Positions 43,343-50,677 of a DNA stretch of 64,000 nt are shown here, piece after piece; positions within the stretch are counted from its first letter, which is position 1, and each line of letters begins with the position of its first letter. The position numbers and the translations under genes were made by a program. The notes below the pieces were generated by a model that saw only the letters and a list, made by a program, of their open reading frames with translations, was not told the origin of the DNA and ran no database searches. This DNA is from Streptomyces anulatus (GTDB taxonomy: Bacteria; Actinomycetota; Actinomycetes; Streptomycetales; Streptomycetaceae), in NCBI RefSeq assembly GCF_000721175.1, contig NZ_JOEZ01000012.1, positions 248,001 to 312,000 on the forward strand, read 5' to 3'.

Positions 43343-44428
43343 TCAGCCGCGGATCGACCAGCCCCGCTCCTGGAGGGCCGCGCCGAGGACCGGGGCGGCA
43401 CTGGGCTCGACCATGATCTGGACGAGGCCCGCCTGCTGGCCGGTGGCGTGCTCGATGCGGACGTCCTCGATGTTGACCCCGGCCCGGCCGGCGTCGGCGA
43501 AGATCGCGGCCAGCTCGCCCGGCTTGTCCCCGATGAGGACGGCCACGGTCTCGTAGGCGGCGGGGGCGGCGCCGTGCTTGCCGGGAACGCGGACGCGGCC
43601 CGCGTTGCCGCGGCGCAGGACGTCCTCGATGGCGTCGGTGCCCGCGCGCCGCTTCTCCTCGTCGGCGGAGTGCAGGCCGCGCAGCGCGGTCACGGTCTCC
43701 TCCAGGTCGGCGGCGACCCCGGCGAGGACGTCGGCGACCGGCCCCGGGTTGGCGGAGAGGATCTCCACCCACATCCGGGGGTCGGAGGCGGCGATCCGGG
43801 TGACGTCACGGATGCCCTGTCCGCACAGGCGTACGGCGGTCTCGTCGGCGTCCTCCAGCCGGGCGGCGACCATCGAGGAGATCAGCTGCGGGGTGTGCGA
43901 GACGAGGGCCACGGCCCGGTCGTGGGCGTCGGCGTCCATGACGACGGGGACGGCCCGGCACAGGGCGACCAGCTCCAGCGCGAGGTTGAGCACCTCGGTG
44001 TCGGTGTCCCTGGTGGGGGTGAGGACCCAGGGGCGGCCCTCGAAGAGGTCGGCGGTCGCGGCGAGCGGCCCTGAGCGCTCCTTGCCCGCCATCGGATGCG
44101 TCCCGATGTACGGGGTGAGGTCGAGGCCGAGCGCCTCCAGCTCGCGGCGCGGGCCACCCTTGACGCTGGCGACGTCCAGGTAGCCGCGGGCCACCCCGTC
44201 GCGCATCGCGGTCGCGAGGACGGCGGCGGTGTGCGCGGGCGGTACGGCGACGATCGCCAGGTCGACACGGCCCTTTGCGGGCTCGTCCGTACCGGCGCCG
44301 AGCGCGGCCGCGGTGCGGGCGGAGGCGGGGTCGTGGTCGACGAGGTGCACGTGGACGCCGCGGCCGGCCAGCGCGAGGGCGGCGGAGGTGCCGACGAGCC
44401 CGGTTCCGATGACGAGGGCGGTTCTCAC
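43343..44428 (-). CDS. tyrA: prephenate dehydrogenase
   Basis: The 361-residue enzyme has an N-terminal Rossmann GTGLVGTSAALALAGRG (NAD binding), VDLAIVAVPPAHTAAVL, the substrate motif GTHPMAGKERSGP with its catalytic His, and ALVSHTPQLISSMVA. A C-terminal ACT-type regulatory domain follows from about 290 (YETVAVLIGDKPGELAAIFAD). It oxidatively decarboxylates prephenate to 4-hydroxyphenylpyruvate for tyrosine. The GTG start overlaps the chorismate mutase stop as GTGA. The stop codon belongs to the target duplication of the adjoining repeat element. Confidence 0.95.
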   Translation of the reverse strand: MRTALVIGTGLVGTSAALALAGRGVHVHLVDHDPASARTAAALGAGTDEPAKGRVDLAIVAVPPAHTAAVLATAMRDGVARGYLDVASVKGGPRRELEALGLDLTPYIGTHPMAGKERSGPLAATADLFEGRPWVLTPTRDTDTEVLNLALELVALCRAVPVVMDADAHDRAVALVSHTPQLISSMVAARLEDADETAVRLCGQGIRDVTRIAASDPRMWVEILSANPGPVADVLAGVAADLEETVTALRGLHSADEEKRRAGTDAIEDVLRRGNAGRVRVPGKHGAAPAAYETVAVLIGDKPGELAAIFADAGRAGVNIEDVRIEHATGQQAGLVQIMVEPSAAPVLGAALQERGWSIRG

Positions 44429-44787
44429 TGGGCGATGTCCTTGCGCAGGGTTGCGGTGGCGCCGAGGTAGACGTGGCTGATCTCGGCGCGCGAGAGATAG
44501 GTCTCGACGTGCACGAGGATACGGACGACCCGGGGCATGGCCCCGTCGATGTCCAGCTCCTGGGCGCAGATGAGGGGTACGTCGACGATGCCGAGGCCCC
44601 GGGCGGCGGCGGCCGGGAAGTCGCTGTGCAGATCCGGGGTGGCGGTGAACCAGATGCTGATCAGGTCGTCGGCGACGAGCTCGTTGCGCTCCAGGACCGC
44701 CGTCAGCAGCTCACCGACCCGCTGGTCCATGTGTCCGGCCTCGTCCCGGTCCAGCTGGACGGCGCCCCGGATCGCTCGTACCGCCAC
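44425..44787 (-). CDS. aroH: monofunctional chorismate mutase, AroH type
   Basis: The 120-residue enzyme is of the trimeric B. subtilis AroH fold: AVRAIRGAVQLDRDEAGHMD with the key Arg, LVADDLISIWFTATPDLHSDFPAAAARGLG, and VPLICAQELDIDGAMPRVVRILVH near the C-terminus. It converts chorismate to prephenate, the substrate of the coupled downstream tyrA. The GTG start follows GAGGAGCACGAC. This adjacency makes a two-step pathway unit toward tyrosine. Confidence 0.92.
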   Translation of the reverse strand: MAVRAIRGAVQLDRDEAGHMDQRVGELLTAVLERNELVADDLISIWFTATPDLHSDFPAAAARGLGIVDVPLICAQELDIDGAMPRVVRILVHVETYLSRAEISHVYLGATATLRKDIAQ

Positions 44788-44867
44788 GTCGTGCTCCTCG
44801 CTCTTCGCCGATCGTCCACGCCGCCGGCCCGGCGCTCCGCGGCGCGGCCGGCTGCTCCTCCCAGCCT

Positions 44868-45028
44868 AGTGCCGTGGCAGGCAACGTTTACCCGTCAAGG
44901 AGTGGCGTCCGGTGCGTGCTCCCGGTGCCGGCCCGATGCCCTCGTACTGGACGTACTCGGGATTTCGGCCGGCGGCGAGAGTGTGTGCCGGGCGTCGCGA
45001 CGGGGCGAACGTCGCCTGCCACGGCACT
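44868..45028 (+). mobile_element. MITE-like element with AGTGCCGTGG terminal repeats (161 bp)
   Basis: Terminal repeats AGTGCCGTGGCAGGCAACGTT and, inverted, the same with one change bound a non-coding element. No target duplication is evident. The interior contains GGTGCGTGC at 44911, then CTCGTACTGGACGTACTCGG and AGTGTGTGCCGGGCGTCG, in the same order and spacing as in the other two families. Confidence 0.75.
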
Positions 45029-45110
45029 GGATCGGCCGCGGCGGACGCGATCACGGCGTTCCGTCCGTGAGACGCGCGGTGACGTGCGTGGGGCGGCCCG
45101 GGGTTCCTCG

Positions 45111-45146
45111 CTAGTGCCGCGTCAACCTTGGCTGACGCGGCACTAG
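45111..45146. repeat. 36-base perfect palindrome CTAGTGCCGCGTCA...TGACGCGGCACTAG
   Basis: The 14-base arms are perfect and the loop is 8 bases. The outer nine bases, CTAGTGCCG, are the same as at the left edge of the nearby element (44866-44874), so this is probably a solo pair of terminal repeats left by a related element. Confidence 0.65.
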
Positions 45147-45311
45147 AGAGGGGCCCGGAGCCATCGTGACCCGTGGGCGGCCCCGCAGCCGTCGGAGCCC
45201 CATCCGCCACCCGGTCGGGGGCACGGCCCGCCCGGTTGCTTCATCCGGGGGCCCGCCGCCGCCACGATGGCCCCCACCCACCGCACCACGCCTGCCATCG
45301 AAGGAGAGCAC

Positions 45312-45749
45312 ATGAACGCACGGCGAAGGACGGTGCTGGCCGCGGGAGCGGCGGGCGCCGCGGCACTGGCCACCGGCTGCGGATCCTCCGACGGGGACGG
45401 CGGCGGGGACGCCACCGGCACACCGCCCACGTCGGACGGGGCGTCACCGGGTGCCGCGGGCGGCGTGGAGCTGGCCAGGACCGCGGACATCCCGGTCGGC
45501 GGCGGCACCGTCTTCAAGGAGCGGAAGGTGGTGGTGACCCAGCCCGAGGAGGGCGAGTTCAAGGCGTTCTCCGCCGTCTGCACCCATGCGAGCTGTCTCG
45601 TCTCGACGGTGAGCGACGGCACCATCAACTGCCCCTGCCACGGCAGCAGATACGGCATCACGGACGCGGCGGTCGAGGCCGGCCCGGCGACCCGGCCGCT
45701 GCCCGCCGAGCAGATCAGCGTCTCGGGGGGCGCGATCCGGCTGACCTGA
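45312..45749 (+). CDS. exported Rieske [2Fe-2S] protein, probable Tat lipoprotein
   Basis: The 145-residue protein starts MNARRRTVLAAGAAGAAALA, a twin-arginine-like signal, followed by ATGCGSS, an acceptable lipobox. A Gly/Asp/Thr-rich spacer leads to a compact Rieske domain with CTHASC and CPCHGSRYG, the four cluster ligands (Cys-His, Cys-His). AGPATRPLPAEQISVSGGAI forms the end. Such small Rieske lipoproteins are redox carriers outside the membrane with unknown partners. The ATG follows GAAGGAGAGCAC. The stop is 23 bases before the next start, so the two genes are probably in one operon. Confidence 0.88.
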   Translation: MNARRRTVLAAGAAGAAALATGCGSSDGDGGGDATGTPPTSDGASPGAAGGVELARTADIPVGGGTVFKERKVVVTQPEEGEFKAFSAVCTHASCLVSTVSDGTINCPCHGSRYGITDAAVEAGPATRPLPAEQISVSGGAIRLT

Positions 45750-45772
45750 GCGGGACCGGTAGCCTCGCCGCC

Positions 45773-46516
45773 ATGATCACCGCCGCCGACGAGGCACTCG
45801 TACGCGACCACACGGTCTACGCCTGCGTGATGGGCTCGCGCGCGTTCGGGCTGGCCACGGAGGACAGCGACACGGACCGGCGTGGTGTGTTCCTCGCGCC
45901 CACCCCGCTGTTCTGGCGCTTCGAGAAGCCGCCGACGCATGTCGAGGGGCCTGCGCCGGAGCAGTTCTCCTGGGAGCTGGAACGCTTCTGCGAGCTGGCG
46001 CTGCGGGCCAACCCGAACGTGCTGGAGTGCCTGCACTCCCCGCTGGTGGAGTCCGTGGACGACACCGGCCGCGAACTGCTGGCACTGCGCGGGGCGTTCC
46101 TCTCCCGGCTCGCGCACGGCACGTTCGTCCGGTACGCGCTGGGCCAGCGGAGGAAGCTGGAGGCCGACGTACGGGTCCATGGCGCGCCGCGCTGGAAGCA
46201 CGCGATGCATCTGCTGCGGCTGCTGGCGAGCAGCCGGGACCTGCTGCGTACGGGCGAGCTGCGCATCGAGGTCGGTGAGGCCCGGGAGGGACTGCTGGCG
46301 GTGAAGCGGGGCGAGGTGCCCTGGCCGGAGGTGGAGCGCCGGATGAACCGCCTAGGCGAGGAGAACGACGAGGCGGCGGCCCGCTCCCCGCTGCCGCCGG
46401 AGCCCGGCCGGGCGGCCGTGGAGGACTTCCTCGTCCGGACCCGGCGGGCTTCGGCCGATCGCGCTCCGGGCCGGTCCGGGCTCACACCGTCCGGGGACCG
46501 CCCGAAGCGGCCGTGA
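45773..46516 (+). CDS. RlaP-like nucleotidyltransferase (PF10127 type)
   Basis: The 247-residue protein has the pol-beta fold signature VMGSRAFGLATEDSDTDRRG (GS then DxD). ANPNVLECLHSP and YALGQRRKLEADVRVHGAPRWKHAMHLLRLL follow, as in RNA-ligase-associated nucleotidyltransferases. The biological substrate is unknown. The last 35 bases overlap the end of the convergent SRPBCC gene. The C-terminal 40 residues are low complexity (PPEPGRAAVEDFLVRTRRAS, then a basic tail). Confidence 0.8.
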   Translation: MITAADEALVRDHTVYACVMGSRAFGLATEDSDTDRRGVFLAPTPLFWRFEKPPTHVEGPAPEQFSWELERFCELALRANPNVLECLHSPLVESVDDTGRELLALRGAFLSRLAHGTFVRYALGQRRKLEADVRVHGAPRWKHAMHLLRLLASSRDLLRTGELRIEVGEAREGLLAVKRGEVPWPEVERRMNRLGEENDEAAARSPLPPEPGRAAVEDFLVRTRRASADRAPGRSGLTPSGDRPKRP

Positions 46517-46925
46517 GCTCGGCCAGCTTCTGGAATTCGCCCAGGTCGTAGTTGGTCAGGGCGGAGTCGAGGTTGGTCAGCGCCCCCAGGTGCTCGATGA
46601 ATCCCCGGGGGTCGTACTCGATCTGCAGGGTGACGCGGCTCGATGTGTCGTCGAGCCGGTGGAAGGTGACCACCCCCGCGTGGTGGACTCCCTCGGTGGT
46701 CTTCCAGGCGATGCGGTCCTCGGTGACCACCTCGGTGAGTTCCGCGACGAAGCGCTTCTCCGCACCGGGCAGCGAGAGCTGCCAGGCGAAGCGCCGCTCG
46801 TCGATCGGATCGACGCGCTGGACGTGGCTCAGGAACCTCGGCCACTGGGTGACATCGCTCCACAGGGACCAGGCGACGGCCACGGGCGCCTTGATGTCGA
46901 CGGTCTCGACGAGTGAGGAGGACAT
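46482..46925 (-). CDS. SRPBCC family (polyketide cyclase/START-like) protein
   Basis: The 147-residue protein shows the SRPBCC pattern: VETVDIKAPVAVAWSLWSDVTQWPRF, then RFAWQLSLPGAEKRFVAELTE, DRIAWKTTEGVHHAGVVTFHRL and SRVTLQIEYDPRGFIEHLGA. These proteins hold a hydrophobic ligand in a deep cavity. The typical annotation is polyketide cyclase/dehydrase-like, but no polyketide genes are near, so the ligand is open. It is convergent with, and overlaps, the nucleotidyltransferase gene. Confidence 0.85.
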   Translation of the reverse strand: MSSSLVETVDIKAPVAVAWSLWSDVTQWPRFLSHVQRVDPIDERRFAWQLSLPGAEKRFVAELTEVVTEDRIAWKTTEGVHHAGVVTFHRLDDTSSRVTLQIEYDPRGFIEHLGALTNLDSALTNYDLGEFQKLAELTAASGGPRTV

Positions 46926-47067
46926 GGACGACCACCGGACCTTCCGTACGGGGAGCAGGTTCCGCTCCCTCGTACCCGGTCGTTATCGGCTCATTCGCGG
47001 CTACCTGACCCGACAAACAGCGCATCGAGGAGCATAATCGGTGATAACGGATCGTTTGGAGGATCCC

Positions 47068-47223
47068 ATGATCGTCCTCGGCATCATTCTCCTGGTGATC
47101 GGCCTGCTGACCGGCCTTTCCATTCTCTGGACCATCGGAATCATCCTCGTGGCCATCGGTGCCTTGCTGTGGGTGCTGGGCGCCGTCGGGCACGCGGTCG
47201 GCGGAAGGCGTCACTACTGGTGA
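47068..47223 (+). CDS. very small two-span membrane protein (DUF6131-like)
   Basis: The 51-residue protein is almost entirely two hydrophobic spans (MIVLGIILLVIGLLTGLSIL and WTIGIILVAIGALLWVLGAV) with a basic end GRRHYW. Such proteins are common in streptomycetes, and I associate them with DUF6131. The ATG follows GGAGGATCCC; an upstream in-frame GTG at 47041 is less likely. The function is unknown. It stands between two leftward genes. Confidence 0.75.
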   Translation: MIVLGIILLVIGLLTGLSILWTIGIILVAIGALLWVLGAVGHAVGGRRHYW

Positions 47224-47282
47224 CCGCCCCAGCCCCGTGCACCCGCGGGTCCCCGGGGCCGTCGCGGTGACGGTGGCATGAC

Positions 47283-48308
47283 TCAGGCGTCCCAGAGCGC
47301 GGCGAGGGACAGCAGGTCGCTGCGGTACTCGATGCGTTCGGACCACTCCTTGGGCCACGCCGCCGCGCCCAGGTGCGCGCCGGCCAGCGCTCCGGTCAGG
47401 CAGGCGATGGAGTCGGAGTCGCCTCGGGTGCAGGCGGCGCGGCGCAGGGCGGTGACGGGCTCCTCGGGGAACATCAGGAAGCAGTGCAGGGCGGTGGCGA
47501 GGGCTTTCTCGGCGATCCAGCCGTCCCCGGTCCGCTCGCACGGGTCGGTCTCCGGCGACGGGTCGCGCAGCGCGTCCTGGACGTCTCCCAGCGCGGTCAG
47601 GCACTCGTCCCAGCCGCGCTGGATGTACGCCTGCGGGGTGGCGTCGCCCGCGTGGCGCCAGAGGTCGCCGAGCCAGCGGGTGTGGTAGCGGCCCCGGTTG
47701 TCGTAGGCGTAGCTGCGCAGCCGGCCGATCAGGCCGAGGGGTTCGGCGCCCTGGGCGAGCAGGAACACCGCGCGGGCCAGCAGGTCGGAGGCGGCCAGGG
47801 CGGTGGGGTGGCCGTGGGTGAGTGCGGCCTGGAGCTGGGCGGCGCCGGCGCGCTGTTCCTCGCTGAGGCCGGGGACCAGCCCGACGGGGGCGACCCGCAT
47901 GTTGGCGCCGCAGCCCTTGGAGTGCGTCTGACTGGCCTCCTGCCAGACCGGGTTGAATTCGAGCAGGCGGCAGGCGGTGAGGCAGGTGTTGCCGGGGGCC
48001 CGGTTGTTGTCGGGCGAGTGGTACCAGGCGACGAACTCCTCTCGGACCGGGCCCACCAGCCGTTCGGGGGTGAGCAGTCCGCTGTCCGTGGCGGTGCGGA
48101 TGGCGCGGCCCAGCGCGATCGTCATCTGGGTGTCGTCGGAGACGATGGCGGGCTCCAGGAGAGGCATCTGCCGCCAGGGGCCGAACTTGGCGAGGATCGC
48201 GGGCACGTCGTTGAACTCGGTGGGGAAGCCCAGGGCGTCCCCGAGCGCGAGCCCGGTCAGCACACCGGTGGCCGCCTGCTTGGTGAGGGGCGGGGTGGCG
48301 ATGGTCAT
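47283..48308 (-). CDS. ADP-ribosylglycohydrolase family protein
   Basis: The 341-residue enzyme has the DraG/ARH signatures GVLTGLALGDALGFPTEF, VSDDTQMTIALGRAIR (metal-binding Asp pair) and the C-terminal CTRGDSDSIACLTGALAGAHLG. These enzymes remove ADP-ribose from proteins, nucleic acids or small molecules using two Mg2+ ions in the cytoplasm. Its ATG overlaps the stop of the upstream NUDIX gene by four bases, which links it to an ADP-ribose-sensing or NAD-related protein. Confidence 0.92.
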   Translation of the reverse strand: MTIATPPLTKQAATGVLTGLALGDALGFPTEFNDVPAILAKFGPWRQMPLLEPAIVSDDTQMTIALGRAIRTATDSGLLTPERLVGPVREEFVAWYHSPDNNRAPGNTCLTACRLLEFNPVWQEASQTHSKGCGANMRVAPVGLVPGLSEEQRAGAAQLQAALTHGHPTALAASDLLARAVFLLAQGAEPLGLIGRLRSYAYDNRGRYHTRWLGDLWRHAGDATPQAYIQRGWDECLTALGDVQDALRDPSPETDPCERTGDGWIAEKALATALHCFLMFPEEPVTALRRAACTRGDSDSIACLTGALAGAHLGAAAWPKEWSERIEYRSDLLSLAALWDA

Positions 48309-49069
48309 CTGTCTCGTCCTTCCGGTGCGGAGCGGGGAGCGTCGGGGCGGGGCGGGCGCAGGAGCGGCGGGTGCAGGGCGGTGGCGTCGCCCGCCCGGTG
48401 GAGGGCGGCCGGTTTACCCCGTCCGCCGGTGCGGCGCGGGGGGCCCTCGACGGCCTGGACGAAGCCGGGCACGTTCAGGACCTTGCGCCGGAAGTTGGGA
48501 CGGTCGAGCTCGACGCCCCAGACGGTCTCGTAGACCTGCTGCAGCTCGCCGAGGGTGAACTCGGCGGGGCAGAAGGCGGTCGCCAGGCAGCTGTACTCGA
48601 GCTTGGCGCCGATCCGGTCGTGGGCGTCGGCGAGGATCCGGTCGTGGTCGAAGGCCAGCGGCCCGGTGGAGGCCGCGTCCCACCAGCGGGCGCTCGCCGC
48701 GTCGCCGCCGCCGCGCGGTTCGGGCAGGTCCGGCAGGAGTGCGGCGTAGGCGACGGAGACGACCCGCATCCTCGGGTCACGGTCCGGGTCGGTGTAGGTG
48801 CGCAGCTGTTCGAGGTGGAGGGCGCCGACGGTGCCGGGGCCGAGGCCGGTCTCCTCGGCGAGTTCGCGGCGGGCGGCGTCCTCGGCGGACTCGCGGGGCA
48901 GGAGGAAGCCGCCGGGCAGCGCCCACCGGCCGCGGAAGGGCTCCTGGCCGCGTTCGACGAGCAGCACGTGCAGCCGGGCCTCGCGGACGGTGAAGACCGC
49001 GAGATCGACGGTGACCGCGAACGGGGCATAGGCGTGCGGGTCGTAGCCCTCGGGGGCGGGGGTGCTCAT
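48305..49069 (-). CDS. NUDIX protein with C-terminal winged helix, NrtR-like
   Basis: The 254-residue protein has a NUDIX domain at about residues 15-150 (VTVDLAVFTVREARLHVLLVERG, with a Nudix box starting GGFLLPRESAEDAARRELAE). A winged-helix-like region follows (FCPAEFTLGELQQVYETVWG, then LDRPNFRRKVLNVPGFVQA). This is the layout of NrtR, an ADP-ribose-responsive repressor of NAD metabolism genes. The tail of about 50 residues is low complexity. An inverted repeat upstream (49199-49219) could be its own operator. It is coupled to the ADP-ribosylglycohydrolase gene and to a short upstream frame by ATGA overlaps. A pure hydrolase role is possible. Confidence 0.82.
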   Translation of the reverse strand: MSTPAPEGYDPHAYAPFAVTVDLAVFTVREARLHVLLVERGQEPFRGRWALPGGFLLPRESAEDAARRELAEETGLGPGTVGALHLEQLRTYTDPDRDPRMRVVSVAYAALLPDLPEPRGGGDAASARWWDAASTGPLAFDHDRILADAHDRIGAKLEYSCLATAFCPAEFTLGELQQVYETVWGVELDRPNFRRKVLNVPGFVQAVEGPPRRTGGRGKPAALHRAGDATALHPPLLRPPRPDAPRSAPEGRDR

Positions 49070-49185
49070 CGTTCCTCCGGGAGGGGGGCGGCGAAGTCCC
49101 AGCGGGTGGCGAGGAGTTCGTCGACGGCGGTGACAGCGGCGGCGAGCCGCGCATCGGGCGGGCCGGTGATCTCGATGAACCGCAG
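49066..49185 (-). CDS. possible 39-residue leader protein with a CTG start
   Basis: A frame with strong third-position GC bias reads LRFIEITGPPDARLAAAVTA, then WDFAAPLPEER, and stops at a TGA that overlaps the ATG of the NUDIX gene. No ATG, GTG or TTG exists in it. The only candidate start is a CTG placed just after a GAGGGAGGG ribosome site and just inside a palindrome that looks like an operator. Either translation starts at CTG, or it is the end of a truncated gene. No family is recognised. Confidence 0.4.
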   Translation of the reverse strand: MRFIEITGPPDARLAAAVTAVDELLATRWDFAAPLPEER

Positions 49186-49198
49186 GACCCTCCCTCGC

Positions 49199-49219
49199 TA
49201 ATAGTCACTCTGACTATAA
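49199..49219. promoter_or_regulatory. inverted repeat TAATAGTCA-CTC-TGACTATAA, probable operator of the NUDIX operon
   Basis: The 9-base arms have a single mismatch around a 3-base spacer. It is AT-rich in a very GC-rich setting and sits directly upstream of the leftward NUDIX/ADP-ribosylglycohydrolase genes. An NrtR-type regulator encoded by the first full gene is the obvious candidate ligand; this is inference. Confidence 0.6.
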
Positions 49220-49243
49220 AGGCCGGGCGGGGACGACAAAAGA

Positions 49244-49292
49244 CCCGCGGCCGGTATCTGTTCGAACTTTCCGAACAGATACCGCCCGCGGG
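49244..49292 (-). terminator. long hairpin terminator downstream of rluB
   Basis: CCCGCGG and GGTATCTGTTCG pair with CGAACAGATACC and CCGCGGG around a 7-base loop, with one small internal bulge. It begins about 20 bases after the rluB stop and closes the scpA-scpB-rluB operon. Confidence 0.8.
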
Positions 49293-49312
49293 CCGTCGAC
49301 AGGAGCAGCTTT

Positions 49313-50677
49313 CTAGAGGCCTACCTCGCGCATCAGCATGCCGACCTCGGTGTTGGTGAGGCGGCGCAGCCAGCCGGACTTCTGGTCGCCCAGCGGGATC
49401 GGCCCGAAGGACGTCCGCACGAGGCGCTCGACCGGGAAGCCGGCCTCGGCCAGCATCCGGCGCACGATGTGCTTGCGGCCCTCGTGGAGGGTCACCTCGA
49501 CCAGGTAGTTCTTGCCGGTGTTCTCGACGACGCGGAAGTGGTCGGCGCGGGCGTAGCCGTCCTCCAGCTGGATGCCGTCCTTGAGCCGCTTGCCGAGGTC
49601 GCGCGGCAGGGGGCCCTGGATGGCGGCCAGGTAGGTCTTCTTCACGCCGTACTTCGGGTGCGTGAGGCGATGGGCCAGCTCACCGTGGTTGGTGAGCATG
49701 ATGATGCCCTCCGTCTCGGTGTCCAGCCGGCCGACGTGGAACAGCCGCGTCTCGCGGTTGGTCACGTAGTCGCCGAGGCACTGACGGCCGTCCGGGTCCT
49801 CCATCGAGGAGACGACGCCCGCGGGCTTGTTCAGCGCGAAGAACAGGTAGGACTGGGCGGCGACGGTCAGGCCGTCGACCTTGATCTCGTCCTTGTGCAC
49901 GTCGACGCGCTTGCCCTGCTCGACGACGATCTCGCCGTTGACCTCGACGCGGGACTGCTCGATCAGCTCCTCGCACGCGCGGCGCGAGCCCATGCCCGCC
50001 CGGGCGAGGACCTTCTGCAGCCGCTCGCCCTCCTCCTCGGCGCCCGGGTGGGTCTTGGGGAGGTTGATCTCGGGCTTGTTCGCATACCGGTCGCGGTTGC
50101 GCTGCTCGATCTTGGCGTCCAGCTCACGGGGGCGCGAGGGGGCCGCGCGGCGGAAACCGCCGCTGCGGCCGCCGCCGCCCTGTGCGGGCCTCGGGCCGCC
50201 CTTGGCGCCGCCGCGGGCCGCCGAGCCGCGGCCCTTGCGGGGGCCGTCCTGCTCGGTCCGGGCGCCGGGGGCGTCGTTGCCCACGTCGTAGCGGCGCTCC
50301 TCGGGGCGGGGACGGCGGGGGCGCTGCTCCTCGTCGCGTCCGCCCTGGTAGCTGTCACGGCCGCCCTGGTAGCTCGTGCGGCCGTCCTGAGAGCCCGGAC
50401 GCCCGCCCTGGCTGCCGCCTCGGCCGCCCTGACCGGTGGGCCGGCCGCCCGAGGCTCCTGGCCGCCCGCCCTGGCTGCTGCCGCCGCGTCCGCCGCCGCC
50501 CTGGCTGCTGCCGCCGGGGCGTCCGCCCGGGCCGCCGCCCTGGCCCTGGCGGAAGGACCCGCCGCCGCTGCGGCCGCCGCTGTCCGCGCCGCCGCTCCGG
50601 GGGTTCCGGTTGCCGCCGCCGCTGCTCCGGCCGCTCCCGCCGTTGCCGCTTCCGCTGTTCCTGCCACTGCTTCGCAT
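49313..50677 (-). CDS. rluB: 23S rRNA pseudouridine synthase RluB/RsuA family with long Gly-rich N-terminus
   Basis: The 454-residue protein is nearly twice the length of a plain RluB. Residues 1-190 are low complexity (GGRPGGSSQGGGGRGGSSQG-type repeats with scattered Arg and Gln). An S4 RNA-binding domain follows (ERLQKVLARAGMGSRRACEE), then the catalytic domain with VGRLDTETEGIIMLTNHGEL (catalytic Asp in RLD) and VTLHEGRKHIVRRMLAEAGF. It converts a uridine in 23S rRNA to pseudouridine. The ATG overlaps the scpB stop as ATGA. The Gly-rich arm is predicted to be disordered and may add RNA binding. Confidence 0.88.
   Translation of the reverse strand: MRSSGRNSGSGNGGSGRSSGGGNRNPRSGGADSGGRSGGGSFRQGQGGGPGGRPGGSSQGGGGRGGSSQGGRPGASGGRPTGQGGRGGSQGGRPGSQDGRTSYQGGRDSYQGGRDEEQRPRRPRPEERRYDVGNDAPGARTEQDGPRKGRGSAARGGAKGGPRPAQGGGGRSGGFRRAAPSRPRELDAKIEQRNRDRYANKPEINLPKTHPGAEEEGERLQKVLARAGMGSRRACEELIEQSRVEVNGEIVVEQGKRVDVHKDEIKVDGLTVAAQSYLFFALNKPAGVVSSMEDPDGRQCLGDYVTNRETRLFHVGRLDTETEGIIMLTNHGELAHRLTHPKYGVKKTYLAAIQGPLPRDLGKRLKDGIQLEDGYARADHFRVVENTGKNYLVEVTLHEGRKHIVRRMLAEAGFPVERLVRTSFGPIPLGDQKSGWLRRLTNTEVGMLMREVGL

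Larger units (their letters stand above)
44788..45311. other. 524-bp gene-free region with an inverted-repeat element and a palindrome
   Basis: The region between aroH and the Rieske gene holds the 161-bp element and the 36-base palindrome listed separately. The rest (45147-45311) contains the promoter and a GAAGGAGAGCAC ribosome site for the Rieske gene. No coding sequence is supported. Confidence 0.5.
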
